Program-made: the position numbers and the translations under genes
In this document: positions 51,020 to 59,491 of the stretch, piece by piece
How the letters are laid out: each line of letters begins with the position of its first letter
Position numbering within the stretch: the first letter of the stretch is position 1
The notes under the pieces: model-generated
Databases searched by the model: none
What the model saw: only the letters and a program-made list of their open reading frames with translations
What the model was told of the DNA's origin: nothing
Source: Polaribacter sp. WD7
Lineage (GTDB): Bacteria; Bacteroidota; Bacteroidia; Flavobacteriales; Flavobacteriaceae
Length of the DNA stretch: 64,000 nt
Reading direction: 5' to 3'
Assembly (NCBI RefSeq): GCF_003335085.1
Contig: NZ_QPEJ01000012.1
Coordinates: 49,974 to 113,973, forward strand

Positions 51020-53497
51020 ATGAAAAAAATTAAAAATTACATCCCGCTTTTAGTAATATTTATTACAAATATAATTGTTGCTCAAATACCTTGTAGTAGT
51101 GGTTACAATTTAAATGGATCAAGTGATTTTATAACCATACCTAATACAGATGCTATAAACTTACAAAATACAAGAAATAGAACTATAGAATTTTGGTTTA
51201 GACCAGATGATATAACATCTAGACAGGTTATTTATGAAGAAGGTGCTCAAGTAAATACTCTGTTCTTTTTTATAGAAGCAGGTCGAATTTATGCTGGAGG
51301 GTATAGAAATAACGCGGGTAATAATGCAGATAGACGAATGTTTAGATCTGCAGCAGGTGATATAGCAGTGGGGCAATGGACTCATGTAGCATTAACTTTA
51401 GAAGATACTACTTCACCTGACTTAACATTTAAATTTTATTTGAATGGAGAATTAAAAGATACTCAAGCAGGGTTACAAATTAATACACACTCTGGAAACA
51501 ATAGTATTGGTAGAAACGGTGGAGGTCTAAGATTTCCTACAAGCATAACTACTAATTGGAATGCAAGTGCTGTTGCTGGCTCTTCTACAGAAACTTATAA
51601 CTCTACTTTTACAGACCGTATAAATAGTGCTTATAGTTTTGAAGGAAATATAGCTATTTTTAGAATTTGGAATGTTGCTAGAACAGAAACTCAGATAAAT
51701 GATAATAAATCTACAATTTTAGCATCAGGTACAAGCTTGGTAGCGTATCAAGAAGGAGATCAGATAAATTATGAAGCTAACAATAGTTCTACAATAGGAG
51801 CTACTGCAAATGCTAATGGAAGCGGTACGACTTACTCTTGGTTAGGTAATACATCTACAACTTATTTTGATGATGCAAACTGGGATGGTTCTGCACCAGA
51901 TCCAATAAGAACTCAAGAAGTTATCATTAATACTGGTACAAATCATCCAATAATAACGTCAGAAATAAATATTGGTAGGTTAACGCTTAATACAGGTGCA
52001 GAAATTACCGTTCAAAACGGAGCAACTTTAAATGTTTATTATTCTTTAACTAATAACGGTAAGATAATTGTGGAAGATGGAGGATCTTTAATATACCATG
52101 CTTGTGGAACACCTATAATTGGGTCAGGTACATTTGATATACAAAGAGCTACACCTAGTTATACAGAGCAATATTTTTATTCTTATTGGAGCTCTCCTGT
52201 AGTAGAAACAGACGCAACTCCGGGTCAAATTTTTTCTAATGCTCCTGTAATTTATTCTTTTCAAGCTAGTGCAGCAAATTCTGACTGGGCTTATAATGGA
52301 ACTACAAATTTAAAACCTGGAGTAGGGTATGCAGTTAGAAGCGAAACCACAGGAGGTGAGTTGAGAACTTTTTCAGGAAAAATTATTGAAGGAGAAGTAA
52401 ATGTTGATGTATTTTTTAGTTCTAACTTAGCAAGTACAGACCCAGACAATGTTTGGTCTACAGCAGGAGATAATTTAGTTGGTAATCCTTATACTTCTGC
52501 AATTGATTGGGATTTGGTTATTGCAGATTCTGACAATGCTGATATAGAAGGTACAATTTATCTTTGGAATCAAAACACTACAGAAGTAGGAGAAAACAAT
52601 GTGTCAGATTATTTACAATATAATCCAACAGGAGGAAGTTCTAGTGAAGCTTCAGGAAAAATTGGAACAGCACAAGGTTTTTTTGTAAGAACTACAAAAA
52701 ATAGTAGTATAACCTTTAAAACTACTCATCAAGTTGCTGCAAATAACAATCAATTCTTTAAAAGTGGTGTTAACAAAACTCCAAAAAAAGAAGGAAGATC
52801 TTGGTTTACATTTAGCAGAGGTAACCAAACTAATACTTTATTGGTTGGATTTTTAGACGGAGCAACCAATAGATATGATAGAATGTATGACTCACCTTTT
52901 AATGTCAATCAACAATCACTAGGGTTTTATTCGTTAGTTAAAGGAAATCAAAAAGTAGCTATACAAGGTTTACCTAAATTAAAAAAGGATAAAAAAGTAG
53001 TAAAATTAGGTTATACTGTTGATGTAGTTGGAGAATATTCAATAGGTATTCAAGAAGAATATATAGATGATAACTACTACATCTATTTGCGTGATACAGA
53101 GAAAAAAGTGACCACAGATTTAAGAAAAAGAAAATATACATTTACTATAGACTCTTTAGGAGAAAACACAACAAGGTTTAAATTGGTTTATACTAAAAAG
53201 AGAAGAAAAGCTTCTAATTTAAAATCAAATGTAAAAGAATCTTTATTTGTAGAAGAAATTGATTCTGAAGATTTCTCTGCTTATGTAGATTCTGCTAAAG
53301 AACTAATAGTAACATATGATTTTGATGAAGACAATATTAATACAGTTGCTTTGTATAACATCCAAGGAAAAAAAGTGGTTTCGTTTCAAGGAAATCAAAT
53401 AAAAAATATATCTAATTTAACTTCAGGAGTGTATATAGTGAATGCAATTTTAATTGATGGTAGAAAAATAAATAAGAAAATAGTAATTGCCAATTAG
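51020..53497 (+). CDS. T9SS-secreted LamG/concanavalin-like protein
   Basis: An 825-residue secreted protein. The signal peptide ends IIVAQI. Residues ~27-225 are a LamG/concanavalin A-like jelly roll (YNLNGSSDFITIPNTDAINLQ, TIEFWFRPDD, WTHVALTLEDT, NIAIFRIWNVARTETQI). A beta-rich region follows (around 270-560: ITSEINIGRLTLNTGAEITVQNGATLNVY, then GDNLVGNPYTSAIDW). The last ~90 residues are a T9SS sorting domain ending GVYIVNAILIDGRKINKKIVIAN. It is probably a glycan-binding or adhesin protein on the surface. Its C-terminal ~260 residues are duplicated as a separate gene 2 kb downstream. Confidence 0.83.
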   Translation: MKKIKNYIPLLVIFITNIIVAQIPCSSGYNLNGSSDFITIPNTDAINLQNTRNRTIEFWFRPDDITSRQVIYEEGAQVNTLFFFIEAGRIYAGGYRNNAGNNADRRMFRSAAGDIAVGQWTHVALTLEDTTSPDLTFKFYLNGELKDTQAGLQINTHSGNNSIGRNGGGLRFPTSITTNWNASAVAGSSTETYNSTFTDRINSAYSFEGNIAIFRIWNVARTETQINDNKSTILASGTSLVAYQEGDQINYEANNSSTIGATANANGSGTTYSWLGNTSTTYFDDANWDGSAPDPIRTQEVIINTGTNHPIITSEINIGRLTLNTGAEITVQNGATLNVYYSLTNNGKIIVEDGGSLIYHACGTPIIGSGTFDIQRATPSYTEQYFYSYWSSPVVETDATPGQIFSNAPVIYSFQASAANSDWAYNGTTNLKPGVGYAVRSETTGGELRTFSGKIIEGEVNVDVFFSSNLASTDPDNVWSTAGDNLVGNPYTSAIDWDLVIADSDNADIEGTIYLWNQNTTEVGENNVSDYLQYNPTGGSSSEASGKIGTAQGFFVRTTKNSSITFKTTHQVAANNNQFFKSGVNKTPKKEGRSWFTFSRGNQTNTLLVGFLDGATNRYDRMYDSPFNVNQQSLGFYSLVKGNQKVAIQGLPKLKKDKKVVKLGYTVDVVGEYSIGIQEEYIDDNYYIYLRDTEKKVTTDLRKRKYTFTIDSLGENTTRFKLVYTKKRRKASNLKSNVKESLFVEEIDSEDFSAYVDSAKELIVTYDFDEDNINTVALYNIQGKKVVSFQGNQIKNISNLTSGVYIVNAILIDGRKINKKIVIAN

Positions 53498-53515
53498 GTA
53501 ATTACTATTTTCTTA
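53473..53515 (+). terminator. Hairpin at the end of the LamG gene
   Basis: A 16-bp perfect inverted repeat (TAAGAAAATAGTAATT at 53473-53488, complement at 53500-53515) spanning the stop codon; the loop is 11 nt. Bidirectional in form. Confidence 0.7.
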
Positions 53516-53676
53516 TAAGTTTAAATATTAACTTTTTTAAGAATTAAGTGTTTTTTTAAACATGTATTGTAATAGATTCGTTTTTCTAACGACTTAGGTT
53601 TTATTAATCATATCTTAAAGATTCTTTTTCTTTTACCAAAGAAAATGGCATTTTAAAAACTTAACTAGTTACAAAC

Positions 53677-55608
53677 ATGAATAAAACTACTTTTTCAAAA
53701 ACTTTCAATATTTTCAAAATATTAATTTTCACCGTTTGTCTCACTCAAGCTCAAACAGATTTTCCATATGATCCATTGCCTTTGTCTGACGGGGCTTTTA
53801 ACAATACACTTACTATAAATACTTCTACAGAGTCTAACGCTTTTAATAATTTGCTATTAGGTAGTAATGTAGATTTTAATACTTCAATAGCAAGAATTTT
53901 GTTATCAAGAGCACCTTTATTTACTTCAGATGGCACATTAGTTAATGCTAGAGCAGCAAACCAAGGGTTTAATTCTTTAGAAGGTCAAGAATTTATTGCA
54001 GATAATGATCCTGTAGTACTTCGTTTTCCTCAAGGAGTTTTTGCAAATACGTATCATTGGGAGCCTGTATTTAATGACGAAGAAGAAGAAATTGCAGCGG
54101 CAGATTCTAGGCATATTACAGATCCTTTTGTTGTTGGAACAAGAGTAATATCTCAACACGATAGCCCTACAAGTGTTCGTATAGGTTACCCTTCTCTTAG
54201 AAAAATTTTTGACACAGCCGCTAGTAATGGTAAACCATTAGATTTACTAACTGTTTTAAGTATTATTGGAAACGATGCAGATTCTAACGGAAGAAGGTGG
54301 CAGTCTATGATAGAGGATGGACATAATGTTAGAGATATGGAGCTAGGAAACGAATTTTTCTTTAGAAGTCAAAGATCAGGAACAATAAATACTGAGGCAC
54401 AATGGGTAGCAAGAGCAAGAGAAGTTGTAGCAAATATTAAAAATAGAGCAAACCAGGAAAATAGAGAAGTAAGATTTGCAATTCCAATTTCTTTTAGAGG
54501 AGGAGATCCTGCTCAAAGTACAACAACTAGAAATTTTCATCAAAGATATAATGATGCTATTACTGTAGATGAAAGCTTTTTTGATGCCATAGTTGTACAC
54601 AGGTATGTAAATGCACAAAGAGAAAGTGGCAACAGACCAGAAAATTTAACAGAACAATCCTTAAGAGATTTAGTTTCTGCAAGTAGAATAATGGATCAAT
54701 CATTAACCTATTCTAAAACTCAAGTATCAGAAGATAAAGATGCAATTTGGTTAACAGAATGGGGAGTTGCGGGTAGCGAAGAAGATGGTATTGGAGCAAG
54801 CTTTTTGGGTGCTGCAGATATTTATTCTCATATCATAAATAATAATGATCGTTTAGAAGTAGAAAGAATCAACTGGTTTTCTACAGTAGGGTTAAACGCT
54901 CAATATACTGTTAGTGGAAGTAGAGGAAATATACAAATAGGAACTACGGGTTACGGAGACGTGTACAGAGTTTTAAGAGATAACTTAAGAGATTCAGAAT
55001 TGTTCAATAGTTCATCTTTAGAATCTCCTGAACTAAAAATTGAAAACAATACTCAAGAAGACAAACCGCTTCACGTTATTGCTGTAAGAAGACCAGATGG
55101 AAAACCTCGTTTACTTGTAACAAATAAAACAGATGTAAATGCTAGAATTTTTATTAATAGAGATGGTAATAGCGAAGATGTTGTAAACTATGCAGTAGAT
55201 GGTATAAGATGGGGAAATTTAGCATCAACAACAACAATAGCATATTCAGACGCTCAAACTAGCGTAGATGCAATTATAATACCTCCATATTCATTAGTAA
55301 AAGTAGATGTTAGTTTTGGAGAAGGTGTTTCTGTACTATCTGTTGATGATTCTAGCATTGTAAATAATAGTAAATCTATTCAGGTATATCCAAACCCTGC
55401 CTCAAACAGATTCAATATTGCTCTTAATGGATTTGAAACAGCAAACATTGTTATTAGAGATGTACTGGGTAAAATAGTACTGCAAACAAAAACAGATGAA
55501 GAGAATTTACAATTAGATGTTAATGGAGTATTTGGTACAGGAGTATATTTTGTTACCGTCTTAGACGAAAATAGAAATTCTTACTTTAAAAGATTAATTG
55601 TAGAATAA
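53677..55608 (+). CDS. T9SS-secreted glycosidase-like protein, clan GH-A type
   Basis: A 643-residue secreted protein with a signal peptide (ends TQAQT). The body looks like a clan GH-A barrel: LRFPQGVFANTYHWEP (119-130) recalls the RxPGGxFxxxYxW block of GH51 arabinofuranosidases. NE at N225-E226 (DMELGNEFFF) would be the acid/base, H309 lies in VVHRYV, and E361 (IWLTEWGVAG) the nucleophile. A small beta-domain follows (~450-555), then a T9SS sorting domain (IQVYPNPASNRFNIALNGF ... YFKRLIVE). I cannot assign a GH family. It is placed between two related T9SS genes. A role in polysaccharide breakdown outside the cell is inferred. Confidence 0.75.
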   Translation: MNKTTFSKTFNIFKILIFTVCLTQAQTDFPYDPLPLSDGAFNNTLTINTSTESNAFNNLLLGSNVDFNTSIARILLSRAPLFTSDGTLVNARAANQGFNSLEGQEFIADNDPVVLRFPQGVFANTYHWEPVFNDEEEEIAAADSRHITDPFVVGTRVISQHDSPTSVRIGYPSLRKIFDTAASNGKPLDLLTVLSIIGNDADSNGRRWQSMIEDGHNVRDMELGNEFFFRSQRSGTINTEAQWVARAREVVANIKNRANQENREVRFAIPISFRGGDPAQSTTTRNFHQRYNDAITVDESFFDAIVVHRYVNAQRESGNRPENLTEQSLRDLVSASRIMDQSLTYSKTQVSEDKDAIWLTEWGVAGSEEDGIGASFLGAADIYSHIINNNDRLEVERINWFSTVGLNAQYTVSGSRGNIQIGTTGYGDVYRVLRDNLRDSELFNSSSLESPELKIENNTQEDKPLHVIAVRRPDGKPRLLVTNKTDVNARIFINRDGNSEDVVNYAVDGIRWGNLASTTTIAYSDAQTSVDAIIIPPYSLVKVDVSFGEGVSVLSVDDSSIVNNSKSIQVYPNPASNRFNIALNGFETANIVIRDVLGKIVLQTKTDEENLQLDVNGVFGTGVYFVTVLDENRNSYFKRLIVE

Positions 55609-55625
55609 GGTTATAGTTTATGAAA

Positions 55626-55677
55626 ATATAAAACTAAGAAGGAAAATCTATGTCGATTTTTTTTCTTAGTTTTATAT
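55626..55677 (+). terminator. Hairpin after the glycosidase-like gene
   Basis: A 15-bp perfect inverted repeat (ATATAAAACTAAGAA at 55626-55640, complement at 55663-55677). The 22-nt loop includes an ATG at 55650 that would otherwise look like the start of the next gene. Confidence 0.65.
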
Positions 55678-55694
55678 GTACATACAAGGTAGAT

Positions 55695-56555
55695 TTGATA
55701 AAAACAGTATTCTTGATGCTCACTCTTGGTGCAAATATTCTATTTGCTCAAATCTCATATTTAAGAAATGTAACTACCATAAAAATAAAAGCTACTCATC
55801 AAATTAAAGGCGAAAATACTTCTGCAACTTTTTATAAATCTACTAAGAAAAAAGAAATTACAGATAAAGATAAATGCAGATCTTGGTTTAGATTAAAAAG
55901 AGGAAATACTTTTAGTTCAATTTTAATAGGATTTGTTAAAGGCGCTACAAACGAATATGATAGAATTTATGATGGACCTTTTAATATTAATGAAAAATCT
56001 TTAGGTTTTTACTCTTTAATTGAAGGAACCAAAAAAGCTACCATTCAAGGTTTACCCTTGTTAGTTGAGGATGAAAAAATTGTTTCATTAGGTTTTATAG
56101 TAGATCAAGTAGGGGACTATAGTATTAAACTTCAAGAAGAATTTATAGAAGATATCTATTACATTTATTTGGAAGACACAGAATTGGGTGTTTTTGTAGA
56201 TTTAAATCAGCAAGAAGAATACCCTTTTACAATAGATACTGTGGGGGAAAACAATACTAGATTTAGAATTATTTATACTAAAGAAAAGAAAGAAATATTA
56301 TCTAGAGAAGATGCTTTTTTTAACGACAATAATTTATCAGTATTTGTAAACTTAGAAAAAGAACTAATTGTAAAATATCCAAGATCTAAAGAGATAAATA
56401 AAATTACCTTGTATACCCTTTTAGGAAGAATGGTAAAAGTGTTTGAAACCAATAAAAACAAGTCTATTTCTGATTTACAAACAGGTGTTTATTTAGTTAA
56501 AATAGATATGAAAAGAGGTAATTCTATCACAAAAAAAATAGTGATTGTCAATTAA
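55695..56555 (+). CDS. T9SS cargo gene, stand-alone duplicate of the LamG protein's C-terminal half
   Basis: A 286-residue protein if started at TTG 55695, giving signal peptide MIKTVFLMLTLGANILFAQ with AAGGTA just upstream. The in-frame ATG at 55650 lies inside the preceding terminator loop and is less likely. The mature part aligns along its length with residues ~565-825 of the LamG protein (CRSWFRLKRGN versus GRSWFTFSRGN; GATNEYDRIYDGPFNINEKSLGFYSL versus GATNRYDRMYDSPFNVNQQSLGFYSL; TIQGLPLL versus AIQGLPKL), including the T9SS tail GVYLVKIDMKRGNSITKKIVIVN. It has no recognisable ligand-binding domain, so it may be a fragmentary paralogue or a minimal surface protein. Confidence 0.75.
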   Translation: MIKTVFLMLTLGANILFAQISYLRNVTTIKIKATHQIKGENTSATFYKSTKKKEITDKDKCRSWFRLKRGNTFSSILIGFVKGATNEYDRIYDGPFNINEKSLGFYSLIEGTKKATIQGLPLLVEDEKIVSLGFIVDQVGDYSIKLQEEFIEDIYYIYLEDTELGVFVDLNQQEEYPFTIDTVGENNTRFRIIYTKEKKEILSREDAFFNDNNLSVFVNLEKELIVKYPRSKEINKITLYTLLGRMVKVFETNKNKSISDLQTGVYLVKIDMKRGNSITKKIVIVN

Positions 56556-56570
56556 ATTAACAATCACTAT
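56538..56570. terminator. Bidirectional terminator between T9SS gene and purE
   Basis: Stem ATAGTGATTGT (56538-56548) / ACAATCACTAT (56560-56570), spanning the T9SS stop codon, with A- and T-rich flanks. It resembles the hairpin at the end of the LamG gene, in keeping with their shared 3' ends. Confidence 0.7.
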
Positions 56571-56576
56571 CGGGTT

Positions 56577-57056
56577 TTATTTTCTTACGCGTTCAGAAGC
56601 TTTTTCAACTTTTAATTTCAAGCCCTCTTTGTAAGTAATAATCTTATCTAAAACGCATTTGTCTGAAGCTCCGATAATTTGAGCTGCTAAAATTCCTGCA
56701 TTTTTTGCACCATCTAAGGCTACTGTTGCAACAGGTACACCTCCAGGCATTTGTAAAATAGACAAAACAGAATCCCAACCATCAATAGAGTTTCTACTTT
56801 TTACAGGTACACCAATTACTGGTAAAGGACTCATAGAGGCTACCATTCCTGGTAAATGCGCTGCACCTCCAGCACCAGCAATAATTACTTTAATACCTCT
56901 GGTATGCGCATTTTTTGAATAGTCAAATAATTTTTCTGGAGTTCTATGAGCAGAAACAATATCTACTTCAATTTGAATATCCATACTTTCTAAAATATCA
57001 ATTGCATCTTGCATTATTGGAAGATCAGAATCGCTTCCCATTATTATTCCTACCAT
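56577..57056 (-). CDS. purE: N5-carboxyaminoimidazole ribonucleotide mutase PurE
   Basis: A 159-residue class I PurE (VGIIMGSDSDLPIMQDAIDILE, VSAHRTPEKLFDY, the GAGGAAHLPGMVASMSPLPVIGVPV loop, and the substrate-binding SILQMPGGVPVATVALDGAKNAGILAA). It moves the carboxyl group of N5-CAIR to C4 to form CAIR in purine synthesis. The ATG at 57056 gives the family N-terminus; a TTG six codons earlier is unlikely. It is directly downstream of purK in the same orientation (46 bp). Confidence 0.95.
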   Translation of the reverse strand: MVGIIMGSDSDLPIMQDAIDILESMDIQIEVDIVSAHRTPEKLFDYSKNAHTRGIKVIIAGAGGAAHLPGMVASMSPLPVIGVPVKSRNSIDGWDSVLSILQMPGGVPVATVALDGAKNAGILAAQIIGASDKCVLDKIITYKEGLKLKVEKASERVRK

Positions 57057-57102
57057 ATATTTTTTAGTTATCAATTGTCAACTTAAAAGCAATATATTAT
57101 TG

Positions 57103-58266
57103 TTAATTGTTCTTACTAATTACTTTAATTGTTTCTTTTACCTGTTGTGCAATTACTCTTGCTGTATCAACATCTTTATTTACAATAGTAACATGCCCCA
57201 TTTTTCTAAAAGGTCGTGTTTCTTTTTTTCCATAAATATGAGGTGTTACTCCATCTATCTGTAAGATATCATTTAAATTTTTGTAAATGACCTTACCAGA
57301 AAAACCATCAGCGCCTACTAAATTTACCATAATTCCTGCAACTTTACTTTCTGTGTTGCCTAAAGGAAGGTTTAAAATACTACGCAGATGTTGCTCAAAT
57401 TGATTGGTGTAACTTGCTTCAATAGAATAATGTCCAGAGTTATGAGGTCTTGGCGCAACTTCATTTACTAAAATATCATCATTTTTAGTTTGAAACATCT
57501 CTACAGCTAATAATCCTATAAAATCTAAGTTTTTAACCACTTTAAGAGCTATAGCTCTAGCGTTTTCAGCAACTTTACTATTTATTCTTGCAGGACAAAT
57601 AACATACTCTACTTGGTTGGCTTCTGGATGAAATTCCATTTCAACAACAGGATATGTTGTTGTTTCTCCATCTTTATTTCTGGCTACAATTACAGCTAAT
57701 TCGTTTTTAAACGGAATTAACTGTTCAGTAATACATTCTACATTGGGTAAACCGTTTAAATCTTCTAGATTTCTAACAATTTTCACACCATTTCCATCAT
57801 AACCAAAACGAGCTGCTTTCCAAACAAAAGGAAAATCGATAATACTATTTTCCAGAGCATGTTTCAACTCCTCTAAATAAGCATAATGAGCAAAAGGAGC
57901 AGTAGGAATGTGATGGTCTTTATAAAAGTTTTTCTGTCTTGCCTTACTTTGAATAATTCTAAGATCTTCTGGTTTTGGGTAAATAGACAAACCTTCTGCT
58001 TCTAGTTTATCTAAAGCATCTAGGTTAACATTTTCAATTTCTATAGTTAACAGGTCTACTGTTTTACCAAAATTATAAACGGCATCAAAATCTAATAAGT
58101 CTCCAACTACAAATGTGTTGCAAATTTTTGCGCACGGTGCATTTTTATTACTATCTAAAATAGAAGTGTGAATGTCAAATTTTTGAGTTTCTGCCAATAA
58201 CATTCGTCCTAACTGTCCGCCACCTAAAACTCCTAATTTAAAATCTGAAGAAAAATAATTTTTCAC
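57103..58266 (-). CDS. purK: N5-carboxyaminoimidazole ribonucleotide synthase PurK
   Basis: A 387-residue ATP-grasp enzyme that carboxylates AIR with bicarbonate to give N5-CAIR for PurE. It has the N-terminal GVLGGGQLGRMLLAE, the ATP-grasp strand VWKAARFGYDGNGVKIV, LAVIVARNKDGE, and the metal-site block VNEVAPRPHNSGHYSIEASYTNQFEQHLR. A GTG at 58266 (VKNYFSSDFKLG) is the best start; an in-frame GTG 33 bp upstream is less likely. purE follows 46 bp downstream. Confidence 0.94.
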   Translation of the reverse strand: MKNYFSSDFKLGVLGGGQLGRMLLAETQKFDIHTSILDSNKNAPCAKICNTFVVGDLLDFDAVYNFGKTVDLLTIEIENVNLDALDKLEAEGLSIYPKPEDLRIIQSKARQKNFYKDHHIPTAPFAHYAYLEELKHALENSIIDFPFVWKAARFGYDGNGVKIVRNLEDLNGLPNVECITEQLIPFKNELAVIVARNKDGETTTYPVVEMEFHPEANQVEYVICPARINSKVAENARAIALKVVKNLDFIGLLAVEMFQTKNDDILVNEVAPRPHNSGHYSIEASYTNQFEQHLRSILNLPLGNTESKVAGIMVNLVGADGFSGKVIYKNLNDILQIDGVTPHIYGKKETRPFRKMGHVTIVNKDVDTARVIAQQVKETIKVISKNN

Positions 58267-58319
58267 GTTTGCTACAATTGTGTTTTGGCAAAAATACACA
58301 ACTTAAATTTTCTATACTA

Positions 58320-58745
58320 TTAAAAATTTGTGATTCGAAGTACAGCACCATTTTTAATGACGTTGTATTCTATTGCAGGACAAATAAAACCTTCGGTTTG
58401 AGGCTGTCCTCCTATACCAAAACCAACTCCATATTCACTGCCATCACAAGGGCATTTTAAAACAAGCCCTCGTTCAAAAGTCATAGGTTCATTGCAATTA
58501 CCAGAAGGACACAATCTGTCGTAAGCAACAAAATCATTTCCGTTTACGTTTTGTAAAAGAATACCGTTGGTGCCTCCATTTAGCAGCACAAAACCCCCAG
58601 GTACTAAGGCGTTAATTAATTCTGGATTGTTTAAATTTACAGTTCTACTTAAGGGTAATTCCTGAATACAATTGTCTAAATTTTCATTGGTAGTACAGTT
58701 TACTAAAGCTAATAGAGTGATTATAAGGAGTGTTTTTTTAATCAT
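58320..58745 (-). CDS. Rieske-fold lipoprotein lacking the histidine ligands
   Basis: A 141-residue lipoprotein (lipobox Cys17, LLALVNC). The body resembles a Rieske [2Fe-2S] domain (VAYDRLCPSGNC ... LVLKCPCDGSEYGVGFG ... YNVIKNGAVLRITNF). The canonical motif is C-x-H then C-x2-H, but here the positions read C79-P-S81 and C98-P-C-D101, so both histidines are missing. C84, C100 and C122 are extra cysteines. It either binds no cluster, has a changed ligand set, or forms disulfides in the periplasm. It starts 112 bp from divergent greA and ends 53 bp upstream of the purK start on the same strand. Confidence 0.7.
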   Translation of the reverse strand: MIKKTLLIITLLALVNCTTNENLDNCIQELPLSRTVNLNNPELINALVPGGFVLLNGGTNGILLQNVNGNDFVAYDRLCPSGNCNEPMTFERGLVLKCPCDGSEYGVGFGIGGQPQTEGFICPAIEYNVIKNGAVLRITNF

Positions 58746-58806
58746 AAGTCATGTTCGTTTCTATAAAAACGATGACAAGTTACAAATATTTTGTACATTT
58801 GTTTTT

Positions 58807-58839
58807 AATCTCATTCCTTTTAGGCGATGAGATTTTTAT
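58807..58839 (+). promoter_or_regulatory. Terminator-like hairpin in the greA leader
   Basis: Stem AATCTCAT (58807-58814) / ATGAGATT (58827-58834) with a 12-nt loop, then TTTATTTT. It lies between a -7-like box TACATTTG (58794-58801) and the greA ATG at 58857, so it would sit at the very 5' end of the greA transcript. Confidence 0.4.
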
Positions 58840-58856
58840 TTTAAATAGAACACATT

Positions 58857-59330
58857 ATGAGCAACATATCGTATTATTCTGAAGAAGGATTAAAGAAACT
58901 GAAAGATGAATTGGTACAGCTTGAACAAGTAGAAAGACCAAGAGTAACACAAGAAATTGCAGATGCAAGAGACAAAGGAGATTTGAGTGAAAATGCAGAA
59001 TATCATGCAGCTAAAGAAGAACAATCTCATTTAGAAACTAAGATTGCAAAATTGAAAAATGTAATTGCCAATGCACGTATTTTAGATGAATCTCAGTTAG
59101 ATACTTCTAAAATATTAATTCATTCTAAAGTAAAATTAAAAAATACTACTAACGGAATGGTGTTTGACTATATTTTGGTGGCAGATTCTGAAACTGATGT
59201 AAGAAATGGCAAATTATCGGTAAATTCTCCTATTGGGAAAGGATTATTAGGTAAAAAAGTAGGTGAAATTGCTGAGATTAAAGTACCTAATGGAATCATG
59301 ACTTTTGAAATTGTTGAAATTTCTAGATAA
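58857..59330 (+). CDS. greA: Transcription elongation factor GreA
   Basis: A 157-residue GreA: an N-terminal coiled coil with the acidic tip (DARDKGDLSENAEYHAAKEEQ, the D and E that complete the RNA-polymerase active site) and a C-terminal FKBP-like domain (SPIGKGLLGKKVGEIAEIKVPNGIMTFEIVEIS). It stimulates transcript cleavage in backtracked RNA polymerase. The length is normal. A strong terminator at 59374-59414 ends the transcript. Confidence 0.96.
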   Translation: MSNISYYSEEGLKKLKDELVQLEQVERPRVTQEIADARDKGDLSENAEYHAAKEEQSHLETKIAKLKNVIANARILDESQLDTSKILIHSKVKLKNTTNGMVFDYILVADSETDVRNGKLSVNSPIGKGLLGKKVGEIAEIKVPNGIMTFEIVEISR

Positions 59331-59373
59331 GTTCTTTTAGAAAAGATATTCAAAATAACTTTTGTAAACGTAA

Positions 59374-59414
59374 AATTCAGGTTTTGGCACTGCTAAAACC
59401 TGAATTCTTTTTTT
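59374..59414 (+). terminator. Terminator of greA
   Basis: A 12-bp perfect stem (AATTCAGGTTTT at 59374-59385, complement at 59395-59406) followed by a T7 run at 59408-59414. Confidence 0.9.
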
Positions 59415-59420
59415 ATATTT

Positions 59421-59490
59421 ACTAACCACTAACCACTAACCACTAACCACTAACCACTAACCACTAACCACTAACCACTAATCACTAACC
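59421..59490 (+). repeat. Heptanucleotide tandem repeat, ten copies of ACTAACC
   Basis: Exactly ten 7-bp units from 59421 to 59490. All are ACTAACC except the ninth (ACTAATC). The array ends 1 bp before the ATG of the HIT gene and begins 6 bp after the greA terminator, so it fills the entire leader. Confidence 0.97.
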
Positions 59491-59491
59491 A

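Noticed and set aside
55650..55694. ATG at 55650 as the start of the short T9SS gene
   Set aside because: It lies in the loop of a 15-bp hairpin after the previous gene, and the signal peptide is better formed from TTG 55695. This is not certain, so both options are stated.
59421..59490. CRISPR array
   Set aside because: The units are 7 bp head to tail with no spacers; this is a simple tandem repeat.
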